Positions 46,615 to 54,940 of a stretch of 64,000 bases of DNA are shown here, piece after piece (the first letter of the stretch is position 1; each line of letters opens with the position of its first letter). The notes below the pieces were generated by a model. That model worked only from the letters and a program-made list of their open reading frames with translations. It had not been told where the DNA came from and ran no database searches. The stretch is from Saprospiraceae bacterium. GTDB lineage: Bacteria; Bacteroidota; Bacteroidia; Chitinophagales; Saprospiraceae. The position numbers and the translations under genes are program-made. Location of the stretch: contig JANWXM010000015.1 in assembly GCA_025055285.1 (NCBI GenBank), positions 1 to 64,000 on the forward strand. Reading direction: 5' to 3'.

Positions 46615-46622
46615 TAACTTTG
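46615..46622 (+). promoter_or_regulatory. TAACTTTG promoter box of the HEPN-MNT pair
   Basis: Match to TAnnTTTG 38 nt before the ATG at 46661. It supports that ATG over an in-frame GTG at 46622 that overlaps the box. Confidence 0.45.
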
Positions 46623-46660
46623 TGCCTAAGTTTTTTGGAGCCACCTTACATTGCAGAAAA

Positions 46661-47071
46661 ATGCCTGATAAAGATGCCCGCTGGATACAGCGATTTAATA
46701 ACTTTGATAAGGCATTAAAACTGCTGGAAAATGCGTTGCAGATACCCAACCCTGACGTGGTTCAGAAAGCGGGCATTATCCAGTTTTTTGAAATGTGCTA
46801 TGAACTGGCTTGGAAGATCCTGAAAGATTACTTAGAATACGAGGGGGTTTCGGAGGTAAGTACTCCCAGAAATGCCATAAAAAAGGCCTTTGAATTGGGA
46901 ATTATTGAAAATGGGCGCCTTTGGATGGATATGATCTCCGACAGAAATCTGGCGTCCCATACCTATGATGAACAAAAGGCCATCGAATTGGAAAGCCTGA
47001 TTGAGCGCAAGTATTTTCCACTTTTCAAGGCTCTATGGGATGATTTTAAGAGAAAAGCAGATGCCACTTAG
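46661..47071 (+). CDS. HEPN protein, HI0074/HepT-like (nucleotidyltransferase partner)
   Basis: 136 residues from the ATG at 46661. All-helical HEPN fold with RNLASHTY at residues 95-102, which fits the RX4HXY motif of HepT-type RNase toxins and of HI0074-type nucleotidyltransferase substrate-binding proteins. In HepT systems the tyrosine is AMPylated by the partner antitoxin. The downstream nucleotidyltransferase overlaps it by 11 nt, so the two are translated together. The region is AT-richer than the SEFIR gene beside it. Likely the toxin or regulated half of a toxin-antitoxin or defence module. Confidence 0.88.
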   Translation: MPDKDARWIQRFNNFDKALKLLENALQIPNPDVVQKAGIIQFFEMCYELAWKILKDYLEYEGVSEVSTPRNAIKKAFELGIIENGRLWMDMISDRNLASHTYDEQKAIELESLIERKYFPLFKALWDDFKRKADAT

Positions 47072-47393
47072 GTTTGGACTCACTGAGGAGGATATAGCCA
47101 TAATTACGGACCTACTTAGCCGCGAGCCACACGTGGAAAGGGCATACATTTTCGGCAGCCGGGCTAAAGGAAACTATAAAACTGGCAGCGACGTGGATAT
47201 AGCCCTGAAAGGCGAACAACTCACTTCGGACGATATCCGCAGGATCAGCGACTTATTGAATGAGGAAACCAACCTGCCTTACCGGTTTGATGTACTCAAC
47301 TACCACGCGCTTCAGGAACCTGCCTTAGTGGAACACATTGACCATGTGGGCTTGATGTTTTACGAAAAGGTAAGTCAGCGGTTCGCAAGATAG
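47061..47393 (+). CDS. Minimal nucleotidyltransferase, MntA/HI0073-like
   Basis: 110 residues from the ATG at 47061. It has the GSX10DXD signature exactly: G32-S33, ten residues, D44-V-D46, as in minimal pol-beta-type nucleotidyltransferases. In MntA-HepT pairs this protein AMPylates and neutralises the HEPN toxin. Its size, 11-nt overlap and order agree with that module. The stop is followed by a gene-free stretch. Confidence 0.9.
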   Translation: MPLRFGLTEEDIAIITDLLSREPHVERAYIFGSRAKGNYKTGSDVDIALKGEQLTSDDIRRISDLLNEETNLPYRFDVLNYHALQEPALVEHIDHVGLMFYEKVSQRFAR

Positions 47394-47775
47394 GTTACGA
47401 ATTGTAGAGAGCACACCTGTCAGCGCAAGTTCAGGGCATAGCTCATGCGCTCAGGTTGCACGGCCTGACTTCTCAACGGACACCTCATGCAGGCGAGGCA
47501 AAATAGTCTTTTCTTGCCTTCGCATCGTCTCCTCGCCGCCGGCACATCTACCATCCTGTAACCGCCCGATTTATCGGGTGGAACGGGCAAAACACCCCCT
47601 CTGACGCATCTGACATCCTGACAGACATCACATCGCGGATGAGGCCCGATGCCGGGCGTAGGGTTTGTCGGATGGATGAACGCCCAATAAGCCGCAATAA
47701 GGGAAAGCGCCAGACCGATTAGAGGCTAATCGAGCACGCCATCTAGAAGGGCGCCACCACCTCTACCCACTGCCC
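47394..47775. other. Gene-free stretch with GC-rich hairpins
   Basis: 382 bp between the nucleotidyltransferase and fabH, which are convergent. CCCGAT (47565-47570) pairs with ATCGGG (47573-47578) across TT, and GCCCG (47644-47648) pairs with CGGGC (47653-47657) across ATGC. No T-runs follow. It may mark the end of an inserted segment; no direct repeats or att sites are visible. Confidence 0.35.
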
Positions 47776-48849
47776 TCACCACCGAATCAGCGCGCTGGCC
47801 CAGGTGAAGCCCGAACCAAAGGCGGCCAGGCAGACGAGGTCTCCTTCGCGCACCTTGCCGGCTTCCCAGGCTTCGCATAGGGCGATTGGTATCGAAGCAG
47901 CGGTAGTGTTGCCGTAGCGCTGGATGTTGTTCCACACCTGGTCATCGCGTAGGCCTAAGCGTTTTTGCACAAACTGGCTGATGCGCAGATTGGCCTGGTG
48001 TGGCACCAACAGGTCAATGTCTGAGGGCTGAAGGCCGACTTCTTGTAGGGCCTCTAAGATGACCTCAGGAAATTTTTGCACAGCGAGTTTGAAGACGAAT
48101 GGCCCGTCCATGTAGGGGTAGTACAGGCCGTCCTGGAGCATTTTGGGCGTAATAAAAATTTCGCCATAGGTGTCGGCAGGCGGATATCCGAAGTCAACAT
48201 CGGGATTGTCTAGCCGATGTTTGTGATATCCTCCGTGACATCCCGGATTTATGAAGGAAAGTTTTTCGGCATAGGTGCCATCAGCGTGTAGGCGAGTAAC
48301 TAAGATGCCTCGGTCGGGATCGTCGCTCGGCTGCACCACTGCCGCTCCAGCTCCGTCGCCAAAGATAACGGTAACGTTGCGACCGCGGGTGCTAAAATCC
48401 AAGCCCATGGAGTGCATTTCTGAACCGACGACTAGCACATTTTTGTAAGTACCAGTGCGGACGAATTGGTCGGCAACGGCTAAGCCGTAAATAAAACCGC
48501 TACATTGGTTGCGGATATCTAAGGCACCTGCTTCGCGATGGGTAATGCCCAATTCGCGCTGCATCAATACCCCACATCCTGGGAAGAAGTAATCAGGGCT
48601 TAAAGTAGCGAAGATGATAAAGTCTATTTCTTCTGGTTCAATGCCAGCGCGTTCGCATGCAATGCGCGTAGCGATAGCGGCCATCGTGGAGGTCGTCTCT
48701 TCGTGCTTTCGGCCAAAACGCCGCTCCTCGATGCCTGTGCGCTCTCGTATCCATTCGTCGGAGGTGTCCATAACGCGGGTGAGTTCCTCATTCTTAACTA
48801 CGCGCTCAGGCACATAAAAGCCCAATCCAGCTATTCTACTGCGTTTCAT
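47776..48849 (-). CDS. fabH: Beta-ketoacyl-ACP synthase III
   Basis: 357 residues. The catalytic triad of KAS III is present: Cys116 in NQCSGF, His in PHQANLRI, and Asn in RYGNTTAAS. It starts fatty acid chains by condensing acyl-CoA with malonyl-ACP. It is about 40 residues longer than the E. coli enzyme, owing mainly to an insert after RLHADGTYAEKLS; longer FabH-like forms are frequent in Bacteroidota. The usual plsX/rpmF neighbours are absent. It lies 59 bp downstream of the nuclease-helicase on the same strand. Confidence 0.92.
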   Translation of the reverse strand: MKRSRIAGLGFYVPERVVKNEELTRVMDTSDEWIRERTGIEERRFGRKHEETTSTMAAIATRIACERAGIEPEEIDFIIFATLSPDYFFPGCGVLMQRELGITHREAGALDIRNQCSGFIYGLAVADQFVRTGTYKNVLVVGSEMHSMGLDFSTRGRNVTVIFGDGAGAAVVQPSDDPDRGILVTRLHADGTYAEKLSFINPGCHGGYHKHRLDNPDVDFGYPPADTYGEIFITPKMLQDGLYYPYMDGPFVFKLAVQKFPEVILEALQEVGLQPSDIDLLVPHQANLRISQFVQKRLGLRDDQVWNNIQRYGNTTAASIPIALCEAWEAGKVREGDLVCLAAFGSGFTWASALIRW

Positions 48850-48908
48850 GAAAACAAGATTTACAACACTACCCGACGCAAGATTTCAGAAACAAAGTTG
48901 CTACTTTT

Positions 48909-51900
48909 CTAAGAATAGGCCGCCTGAAATTGTTCCATATCTACTTTGTACTGTTCGATAAAGGCGCGGTAGCGAGGGTCTTCACTCAGCACGTGTGGAT
49001 TGCCAAGCATGAAAAGACGTTCGCGAGCGCGCGTTAGGGCGACATTGAGTTTCCGGTCTACGCCTTCCGCGGAGAGGCTTACTAGGCGATGGAGTTGCTG
49101 CTTGCTGTGCACGCAGCAGGAAATGAGGATGATGTCGCGCGCGCCGCCCTGAAAGCGTTCTACCGTATCAATGGTCAGTTCGTCGGGGTCAAGGCCTTCT
49201 TCAGCCAGTGCTTGTTGAATCTGTGCAATTTGCGCGCGCCAGGGCGTGATAATGCCCAAAGTGTGCTCAGGATTCCAAGGCTGGCCCATTCGTTTGGCCA
49301 GTTGGCGAAAATAGCGCGTTATTCGCGCTACCCAACGAGCCTCCTCCACGCAGATGCGCTGGTGTGGTAGAGCATGGGGCGACACTACTGGCACGAAGCA
49401 TACTCTCTGGGCTAGCAAGCCGCGTACACCCCTTAGCGGCTGATGCTGTCGCTCACCCTGAGGCAAAGGCAAGGTGTGCAAGCGTCCGCCGTAAAAATAT
49501 CGGCTAGAAAACGCCATGATGTCAGCGTGCATCCGGCCCTGATAACACAGTGAACCGCAATTGCGATGCAAACCATGCTGCTGGCAGTAGCGGTAAAGCC
49601 GCTCGAAATAAGAGTCGCGCAAATCCGTCAAGCCGATGGCCTTCAAATCTGGGTCATCCACACGCGTAAGTTCGGGCTCCTGAGCGACGACAGCCGGAAG
49701 CTGATGATGGTCGCCTATGAGCACGACATGCTGAAAGCGGCTGAGCAAACCGATGAGCTGCGGCTCCAGAATTTGAGAGGCTTCGTCGACAATAAGGCGT
49801 TGAAAAGTTTTGACTTTAAACAAATTATCAGCTTGTGCGAAAGAAGACACCGTACTAACGAAAAGGCGCACAGGGTCTAGAATGGCCCGCAATTCGGCGC
49901 GTGTTTGAGCTGAGGCAATGCGCTGACTCAAGAGGCGACGGCGAAAGCGTTCTCCCGTGGCGAATGGAGCGCCAATGCGAATGTAATCCACGTCCAGCGC
50001 TTCAAGGACCTCGCATATCTCATCCACAGCCCGATTGGTGTAGGCGAGCAGGACGAGATTGTCCCGAGTATTTCTCAGCACCCACTGTACTACGTTGCGC
50101 AATACAATACTCGTCTTACCTGTACCAGGAGGCCCCCACAAGAGAAAGAAATCAGGCGCCGTAGCTATGTATTCGGCACTAGGGGCCTCTTGCAAGGCCG
50201 TTCTCCTTTCGGAAAGTGGAGGACACAGCCACCGAGCGCGTATCCACGGCGCTGCCTTAGCCCATTCGTACAAGCTTCGGTAGAGTGAGATAAAACTACT
50301 TTCAAGGGAATCTAGCTCTAAGTTCCATCGCTGATGCGCCTCAAAGGGCTTCAAGTTAAACTGCCGAGCGCGCAGTTGGACGGTTACGCGTTGGGGGCTC
50401 AGCTCCACAATGGTACACTTAATCACTTGATGCTGCAAAACAGTAGCATTCTCCTCATCGGCAGGGTAAAGTACGGCCAAATCGCCTACGCGGAAGTTGG
50501 CTACGGAATTCGTTTTCTCCGTTCGGCGAAACACTATAATTGGCTCAGCTTGGTTAGCCCTATTTTCTACCAATTCCATTTGGGCCAAAATGGCAAAAGC
50601 CGCTTGCTTTTCTGCCAAACTATTGCGCCACAAGGCGGCGCTGCTGCTAAAAGCATCCGCACCCTCAGCACCTACTTTGGCCTGCCAGTGTTCGCGGGCA
50701 ATGAAACCCACAAAAGCATTGAAATATTTTTTTTCAACATCGTTCAAGGCAGAGTAGACGGTGGCAAACTGGCTAATTTCTTTGAGGGTAAAATCGTGAG
50801 CCGCTGAAGGAGCATCTTCAGCCATCTTACACAGCCGCTCGAAAAGCGGCACAGAGAGTTGCCCTGGTCGGATGCCCGTGAGCAAGCGCTCGATAGCCAC
50901 TAGTTGGTTGCGCACTTGGAGGGCTTCCCACTGTTCTGGTTCCACCGTGGGCCCAAAGCGCAAGTGATTTTCTTCTGCTCCCGAATAGAGGATATACTTG
51001 GCTGGATTTAGGGTTGACCCGAACACCGAGCGCACGAGAAGGTCGTACAGCAAGATTTGAGTGAAATGGCTGCGCGAAATGCCATATGTGTTCGGCCGGA
51101 AAGGGTGACCACTTTTAAGCTCCACGATAGCGGCCTGTTCGCTGTTGCGATAGAAGAGGTCTAGTCGGCCTTGCAAGCCGTATTTCGAACTGTAGAAAGT
51201 GGGTTCTAGCACGCAGTGCGTTGGCTCGATGCCCTGTTGTCGAAAGCCCTTCTGGGCCATGCCCCTCAGATTTGCGTAATGCAACTGAGCCTTGGTGACC
51301 ACCTCTTTCACTTCCTGATCCGACATAGGGGCATACACGAGCGGATAGAGGGCGAAGGTCTCGCGTATCAGCGACGCAAACTCTGCGTCGGGTTCGTTCA
51401 TCAGCCGGTCTAGAAAATAGTTGGCGATGTTGCCCACTAAGGCCGCTGCAGACATTTCATAGGGCAGGAATTTTTTAACCAGAAAGCCCATTGGTTCTAC
51501 TCGGTTGGGCTGAAAGCGCTCTGCTACGTGAGTCACGTCCATCAAGTAGTCGGGCTCTACGACGAAAGCGCGCGGCCGATAGTCGCCTGCCTGGTCTATG
51601 TCCACCTCGATGAGATGGATGGTAGTAGGCAACGGAAATACTTTTTGAAGCAGCCGAATTGTTGGAGTAAAATTTTCGTTTCGATCGGGCAAATGATAGC
51701 GCACGCGCACGAGCTTTTCGGGACATTCCTCATCGTACGCGAGTAAGCAGTGCTCCTCTGGTACATCGGCTATTACCACTACGCGAGCCAACTCGCGAAA
51801 ACCTACCACCGCCGGTGTTTCAAGGAGTTGCTCTTTCGCTAAGAGAGAAAGCGCTCGTACCTCTTCAGGCATCGAGTAGCCTAATAGGCCCTCTACAGCC

Positions 51901-52214
51901 TCTGCCAAAGCCCAAACGCCCAAGGATACTTCGCTTTCTGAGGGCAAAAAACGCCTTGCGCGCACGCGCGAGGCTATGCGCCGAAAGTGATGAATGACCC
52001 GCATAGCCTCTGCCGATAGGTGATACTTGTGAGCCGCATAGCTGATGCGCGCAAATGACGTGCTAAAAAACAGTTGCTCCGCTTTAGTAAGCTCTTCAAA
52101 AAGCCGATCCTGCACATCCGCTAAGGCTAGCACCCTATCCGAAGTGCTCCAATTCGCGTGTGTGGCCAATCGCACTATTTCCGAATATATTGCCTTTGCC
52201 TGCTCTGATGCCAC
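48909..52214 (-). CDS. Dna2-like nuclease-helicase (PD-(D/E)XK plus SF1B)
   Basis: About 1101 residues if read from GTG at 52214; an ATG at 52250 is also in frame but spans a promoter box. The middle part has a PD-(D/E)XK nuclease (GRLDLF then VELKSG), as in Cas4/RecB-type nucleases. The C-terminal part is a superfamily 1 helicase of the DNA2/NAM7/UPF1 type: Walker A GPPGTGKT near residue 705, VDEASQ, GDHHQLPA, ERFQGGARDI and NVALTRAR. The cysteine cluster that holds the Fe-S in Dna2 and Cas4 is not seen around the nuclease. Probably acts in recombination or repair end-processing, perhaps phage defence (inference). Confidence 0.85.
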   Translation of the reverse strand: MASEQAKAIYSEIVRLATHANWSTSDRVLALADVQDRLFEELTKAEQLFFSTSFARISYAAHKYHLSAEAMRVIHHFRRIASRVRARRFLPSESEVSLGVWALAEAVEGLLGYSMPEEVRALSLLAKEQLLETPAVVGFRELARVVVIADVPEEHCLLAYDEECPEKLVRVRYHLPDRNENFTPTIRLLQKVFPLPTTIHLIEVDIDQAGDYRPRAFVVEPDYLMDVTHVAERFQPNRVEPMGFLVKKFLPYEMSAAALVGNIANYFLDRLMNEPDAEFASLIRETFALYPLVYAPMSDQEVKEVVTKAQLHYANLRGMAQKGFRQQGIEPTHCVLEPTFYSSKYGLQGRLDLFYRNSEQAAIVELKSGHPFRPNTYGISRSHFTQILLYDLLVRSVFGSTLNPAKYILYSGAEENHLRFGPTVEPEQWEALQVRNQLVAIERLLTGIRPGQLSVPLFERLCKMAEDAPSAAHDFTLKEISQFATVYSALNDVEKKYFNAFVGFIAREHWQAKVGAEGADAFSSSAALWRNSLAEKQAAFAILAQMELVENRANQAEPIIVFRRTEKTNSVANFRVGDLAVLYPADEENATVLQHQVIKCTIVELSPQRVTVQLRARQFNLKPFEAHQRWNLELDSLESSFISLYRSLYEWAKAAPWIRARWLCPPLSERRTALQEAPSAEYIATAPDFFLLWGPPGTGKTSIVLRNVVQWVLRNTRDNLVLLAYTNRAVDEICEVLEALDVDYIRIGAPFATGERFRRRLLSQRIASAQTRAELRAILDPVRLFVSTVSSFAQADNLFKVKTFQRLIVDEASQILEPQLIGLLSRFQHVVLIGDHHQLPAVVAQEPELTRVDDPDLKAIGLTDLRDSYFERLYRYCQQHGLHRNCGSLCYQGRMHADIMAFSSRYFYGGRLHTLPLPQGERQHQPLRGVRGLLAQRVCFVPVVSPHALPHQRICVEEARWVARITRYFRQLAKRMGQPWNPEHTLGIITPWRAQIAQIQQALAEEGLDPDELTIDTVERFQGGARDIILISCCVHSKQQLHRLVSLSAEGVDRKLNVALTRARERLFMLGNPHVLSEDPRYRAFIEQYKVDMEQFQAAYS

Positions 52215-52218
52215 GCAA

Positions 52219-52226
52219 CAAAGGTA
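52219..52226 (-). promoter_or_regulatory. TACCTTTG promoter box for the nuclease-helicase
   Basis: The complement reads TACCTTTG. It lies 4 nt upstream of GTG at 52214 and inside an extended frame to 52250, so the GTG start would be leaderless. Confidence 0.4.
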
Positions 52227-52258
52227 TGGCAAACGAAACGGATGCCGCAAAACGAGGC

Positions 52259-52837
52259 TTACACCTCAGAAAGATGTAATGCCGCTGACAAAGAGAGCAG
52301 AATCCTTTCGCATACTTCCTCAACAGTCCGGTGCGTTGTGTCGAGGACTAAGTCAAAATTGGCCATATTTTCACAATCCGCTCCGTATAGGCGCAGATAG
52401 CGCGCATTCTCGCTTGCCTTTCGCGCAGCAATTTTTTCCATGGCTTCTTCGATGCTCTGGTACTGCTCTCCGCGGCGCGTTAGATCGCCAAAGATGCGCT
52501 CTGCTGCCGTACGCGCTTCTACAGTGAGGTACACTTTATACGAGTTGGGAATGAAGAACCAAGCTAGACGGCTATCCACAACGTATTGGCCAGGAGACTG
52601 ACCCAGTGCCTTAATGGCCTCATCTATGCGATAGTCAATAGTGGGATCTATTTCTGCTAGGCGATTAAGCGTCAGGGTATCTACGCCCAGCTCTTCGGCC
52701 AATTGGCGTTGTAGGCGACCAGTCGAGAAATATTCAAAGCCAGTGAGTTCGCATAAGCGCCGAGCTACAGCACTTTTGCCGCTGCCCAAATCACCCGTAA
52801 TAGTGATCTTCGTGGAGGGAGGAAAAAGGTATTGCAT
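52259..52837 (-). CDS. Cytidylate-kinase-like P-loop kinase
   Basis: 192 residues from the ATG at 52837. P-loop TGDLGSGKSAVA at the N-terminus, then FEYFSTGRLQRQLA, and DSRLAWFF followed by VYLTVEARTAAERI, as in the cytidylate kinase-like group. True Cmk enzymes are about 225 residues and have a different NMP-binding insert, so this is called kinase-like. It could phosphorylate CMP or another small substrate. The nuclease-helicase follows 44 bp downstream on the same strand. Confidence 0.75.
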   Translation of the reverse strand: MQYLFPPSTKITITGDLGSGKSAVARRLCELTGFEYFSTGRLQRQLAEELGVDTLTLNRLAEIDPTIDYRIDEAIKALGQSPGQYVVDSRLAWFFIPNSYKVYLTVEARTAAERIFGDLTRRGEQYQSIEEAMEKIAARKASENARYLRLYGADCENMANFDLVLDTTHRTVEEVCERILLSLSAALHLSEV

Positions 52838-52914
52838 AAAAATAGTTGGAGGCAGTGGTCTCGCCTGCCGCTGCAATGTTAAGTCGCTGCTCAAGGATGA
52901 CCAAATTGTTTTTC

Positions 52915-53796
52915 TCAAGGAGTACGGGCTAGGCGAAAGCCGATGTCATTAGTGCGCCCTGCTGGTGTATAACTCGAACGATAGGCCGTCCGAATATATG
53001 GAGGAGAGGAGGCCCATGAACCTCCTCGGATCACGCGAGTGATCCCGTTCTCCGGACCGCGATAGTCGGTTCGCGCGCCTCTTGGATAAGGGCCAAACCA
53101 ATCCCAGCACCACTCCCATACGTTCCCACTCATGTCGTGAAGGTCAAGTGCATTAGGGCAACCTAGACTGCCAGTAGGTATCGTCTGTTCGCGATATTCG
53201 CCTGGCGAAAACACGCCGTGCTTGAAGTCTGGTTTAAAGTTTATTTCCTTGTAGTCAGCCCTGGATTTCCCGTTTCCAAAAGGCACGGCTTTCCCGCCGC
53301 CGCGAGCAGCATATTCCCACTCGGCTTCCGTGGGCAAGCGATAACCTTTGGCGTTCCAGTTTGCTCGGACATGAGCGCCATCGATAGTATATACGGGTTC
53401 TAACCCTTCCTGTTCGCTTAACCAATTGCAATAAGCTACTACGTCAAACCAACTTACGTCCACCACGGGCCGGCGACCACGCCCCCATTGCCAGTCGTAG
53501 GGCTTGGGCCGCCCAGTTGCCTCACAAAAAGCATCGTATTCTTCGAAGGTGACCTCGTATTTGCCGAGGTAAAAATCGCCTACCGTCACACGACCAGCCG
53601 GCTTCTCATCGTCCCAGCAGGGATGCTGTTCGGGTGTACAACCCATAGTGAAGGAGCCACCGCGGATGAGAACCATCTCTGGAGCCCTGGAGCGGATGCG
53701 AGAACAGGTAGTAAAGTCCGTTTCCTGAGCCTCAACCCATATACTCAGACATAATTCTATTAGCACCAAGGGAGAGAAAAGCAACACCCGTTTCAT
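52915..53796 (-). CDS. Secreted formylglycine-generating-enzyme-fold protein
   Basis: 293 residues from the ATG at 53796, giving a signal peptide ending near WVEAQ. FGE/SUMF1-fold signatures are strong: GGSFTMGC, DEKPAGRVTVGDFYLGKYEVT, RLPTEAEWEYAARGG, MSGNVWEWCWDW, RVIRGGSW and DIGFRLART. The paired active-site cysteines that true FGE carries after GGS(Y/W) are replaced (GGSWASSPPYIRTAYR), so it is unlikely to activate sulfatases; it resembles the structural FGE-fold proteins of Bacteroidota such as those near gliding or secretion genes. Function unknown. Confidence 0.85.
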   Translation of the reverse strand: MKRVLLFSPLVLIELCLSIWVEAQETDFTTCSRIRSRAPEMVLIRGGSFTMGCTPEQHPCWDDEKPAGRVTVGDFYLGKYEVTFEEYDAFCEATGRPKPYDWQWGRGRRPVVDVSWFDVVAYCNWLSEQEGLEPVYTIDGAHVRANWNAKGYRLPTEAEWEYAARGGGKAVPFGNGKSRADYKEINFKPDFKHGVFSPGEYREQTIPTGSLGCPNALDLHDMSGNVWEWCWDWFGPYPRGARTDYRGPENGITRVIRGGSWASSPPYIRTAYRSSYTPAGRTNDIGFRLARTP

Positions 53797-53880
53797 AGGT
53801 GGTAAAGGCATTTTCGACAGAAATGGCCATTTCTTGCGCATCAGTTTCTAATGAAATGATACACCTTGCCCGTGAGTGCT

Positions 53881-54810
53881 CTATTTTACGCTGAAAAAGC
53901 TGACATTCAACTCTTTGCGCAAAACCTCGTCGTTGTTTGCCTGGTGATTCCAATAGTCATTCATTTGAACACGAGACAGCGAGCCTCGGCTAGTAATCTG
54001 ACCTTGGTCATACTCTTCCCAACCCAAGATGCGATGAGGCCAGGCTGTTTCGAAGCGGATACTTAGTTGACGCGGCAAGTCGGTATAACGTACGTGTAAA
54101 AAGCTTTCCGTTTCTTTCTTTTCGATAAACACAACGGCTTTGTACGTTTGCAATGGCAGATGCTGAAAGCGAAAAAAAAGCATAGAGGGCAATACAACGA
54201 GGGTGTCCGGACGCTCGAATCGGGCCGGATGGAGTCGCAAAGTCGTCCAAAGCTCATCTTCTAGAAGCTCTATGCTTGCGTTTTGCTCAATATCGCCTTC
54301 GCGCTCGAAGTAGGAAAACAACCGAAGGCGATAGGTGCTATCGCTCAAGCGATTAGCTTGCGCAAAGACCTGTCCGCACCAATCTTGAATGCTCCACGTC
54401 GCTTTTAGGGCGTGAGAAGGCCGAACATACATTGGTGAGAAGACCGACATCATGACGGAGTAGTCGTATAGGCCGGTAGTAAAGCGACGCAAAGCGTTCA
54501 ATTTGAGTACGGGGATGCGATCGGCTCCTGCGGCCTCTGGCGCATCTAGTTTGACCTGTTTTCGCGCAGAAAAATCTTCTGTGACGAAAATATTGACCTG
54601 TTGAGCGGCACGGAGCTGCCCATAGCGGCGCTGTTCGACGTTAAATACACTAATTTCTGCCTTGCCCTGGTGCCAGTAATTAGGCCTTGCAGCAGGAAAT
54701 TCCCGCTCTACTTTTGCGTTTTCAACGTTTGCTTGACGATGCACGCAAGCACAACAACTGAGGAGAAAAGCACTAGCAGCAACAAGGCGTAAGAGGATAA
54801 ATGCCTGCAT
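53881..54810 (-). CDS. Bacteroidota lipoprotein of unknown function
   Basis: 309 residues. Signal peptide with a cysteine-rich lipobox region (LLSCCAC), then a mature part with motifs conserved in a Bacteroidota family: KAEISVFNVEQRRYGQLR, VNIFVTEDF, TTGLYDYSVMMSVF, and DWCGQVFAQ. From memory, homologs are sometimes labelled septum formation inhibitor Maf, but this protein lacks the Maf nucleotidase fold, so that label should not be used. Probably outer-membrane attached. Divergent from the Nudix gene. Confidence 0.75.
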   Translation of the reverse strand: MQAFILLRLVAASAFLLSCCACVHRQANVENAKVEREFPAARPNYWHQGKAEISVFNVEQRRYGQLRAAQQVNIFVTEDFSARKQVKLDAPEAAGADRIPVLKLNALRRFTTGLYDYSVMMSVFSPMYVRPSHALKATWSIQDWCGQVFAQANRLSDSTYRLRLFSYFEREGDIEQNASIELLEDELWTTLRLHPARFERPDTLVVLPSMLFFRFQHLPLQTYKAVVFIEKKETESFLHVRYTDLPRQLSIRFETAWPHRILGWEEYDQGQITSRGSLSRVQMNDYWNHQANNDEVLRKELNVSFFSVK

Positions 54811-54940
54811 ACGAAAGTAAATTTACACAAAGAAAGGATAGTTAAACGCGCTTTTCACAAAAAAACAGACATGTGTGAAGGCGGGTTCATGCTAGATTAA
54901 ATTATCCTTCGCTACCTTGCCCGCTCAAATGGTATAAATT

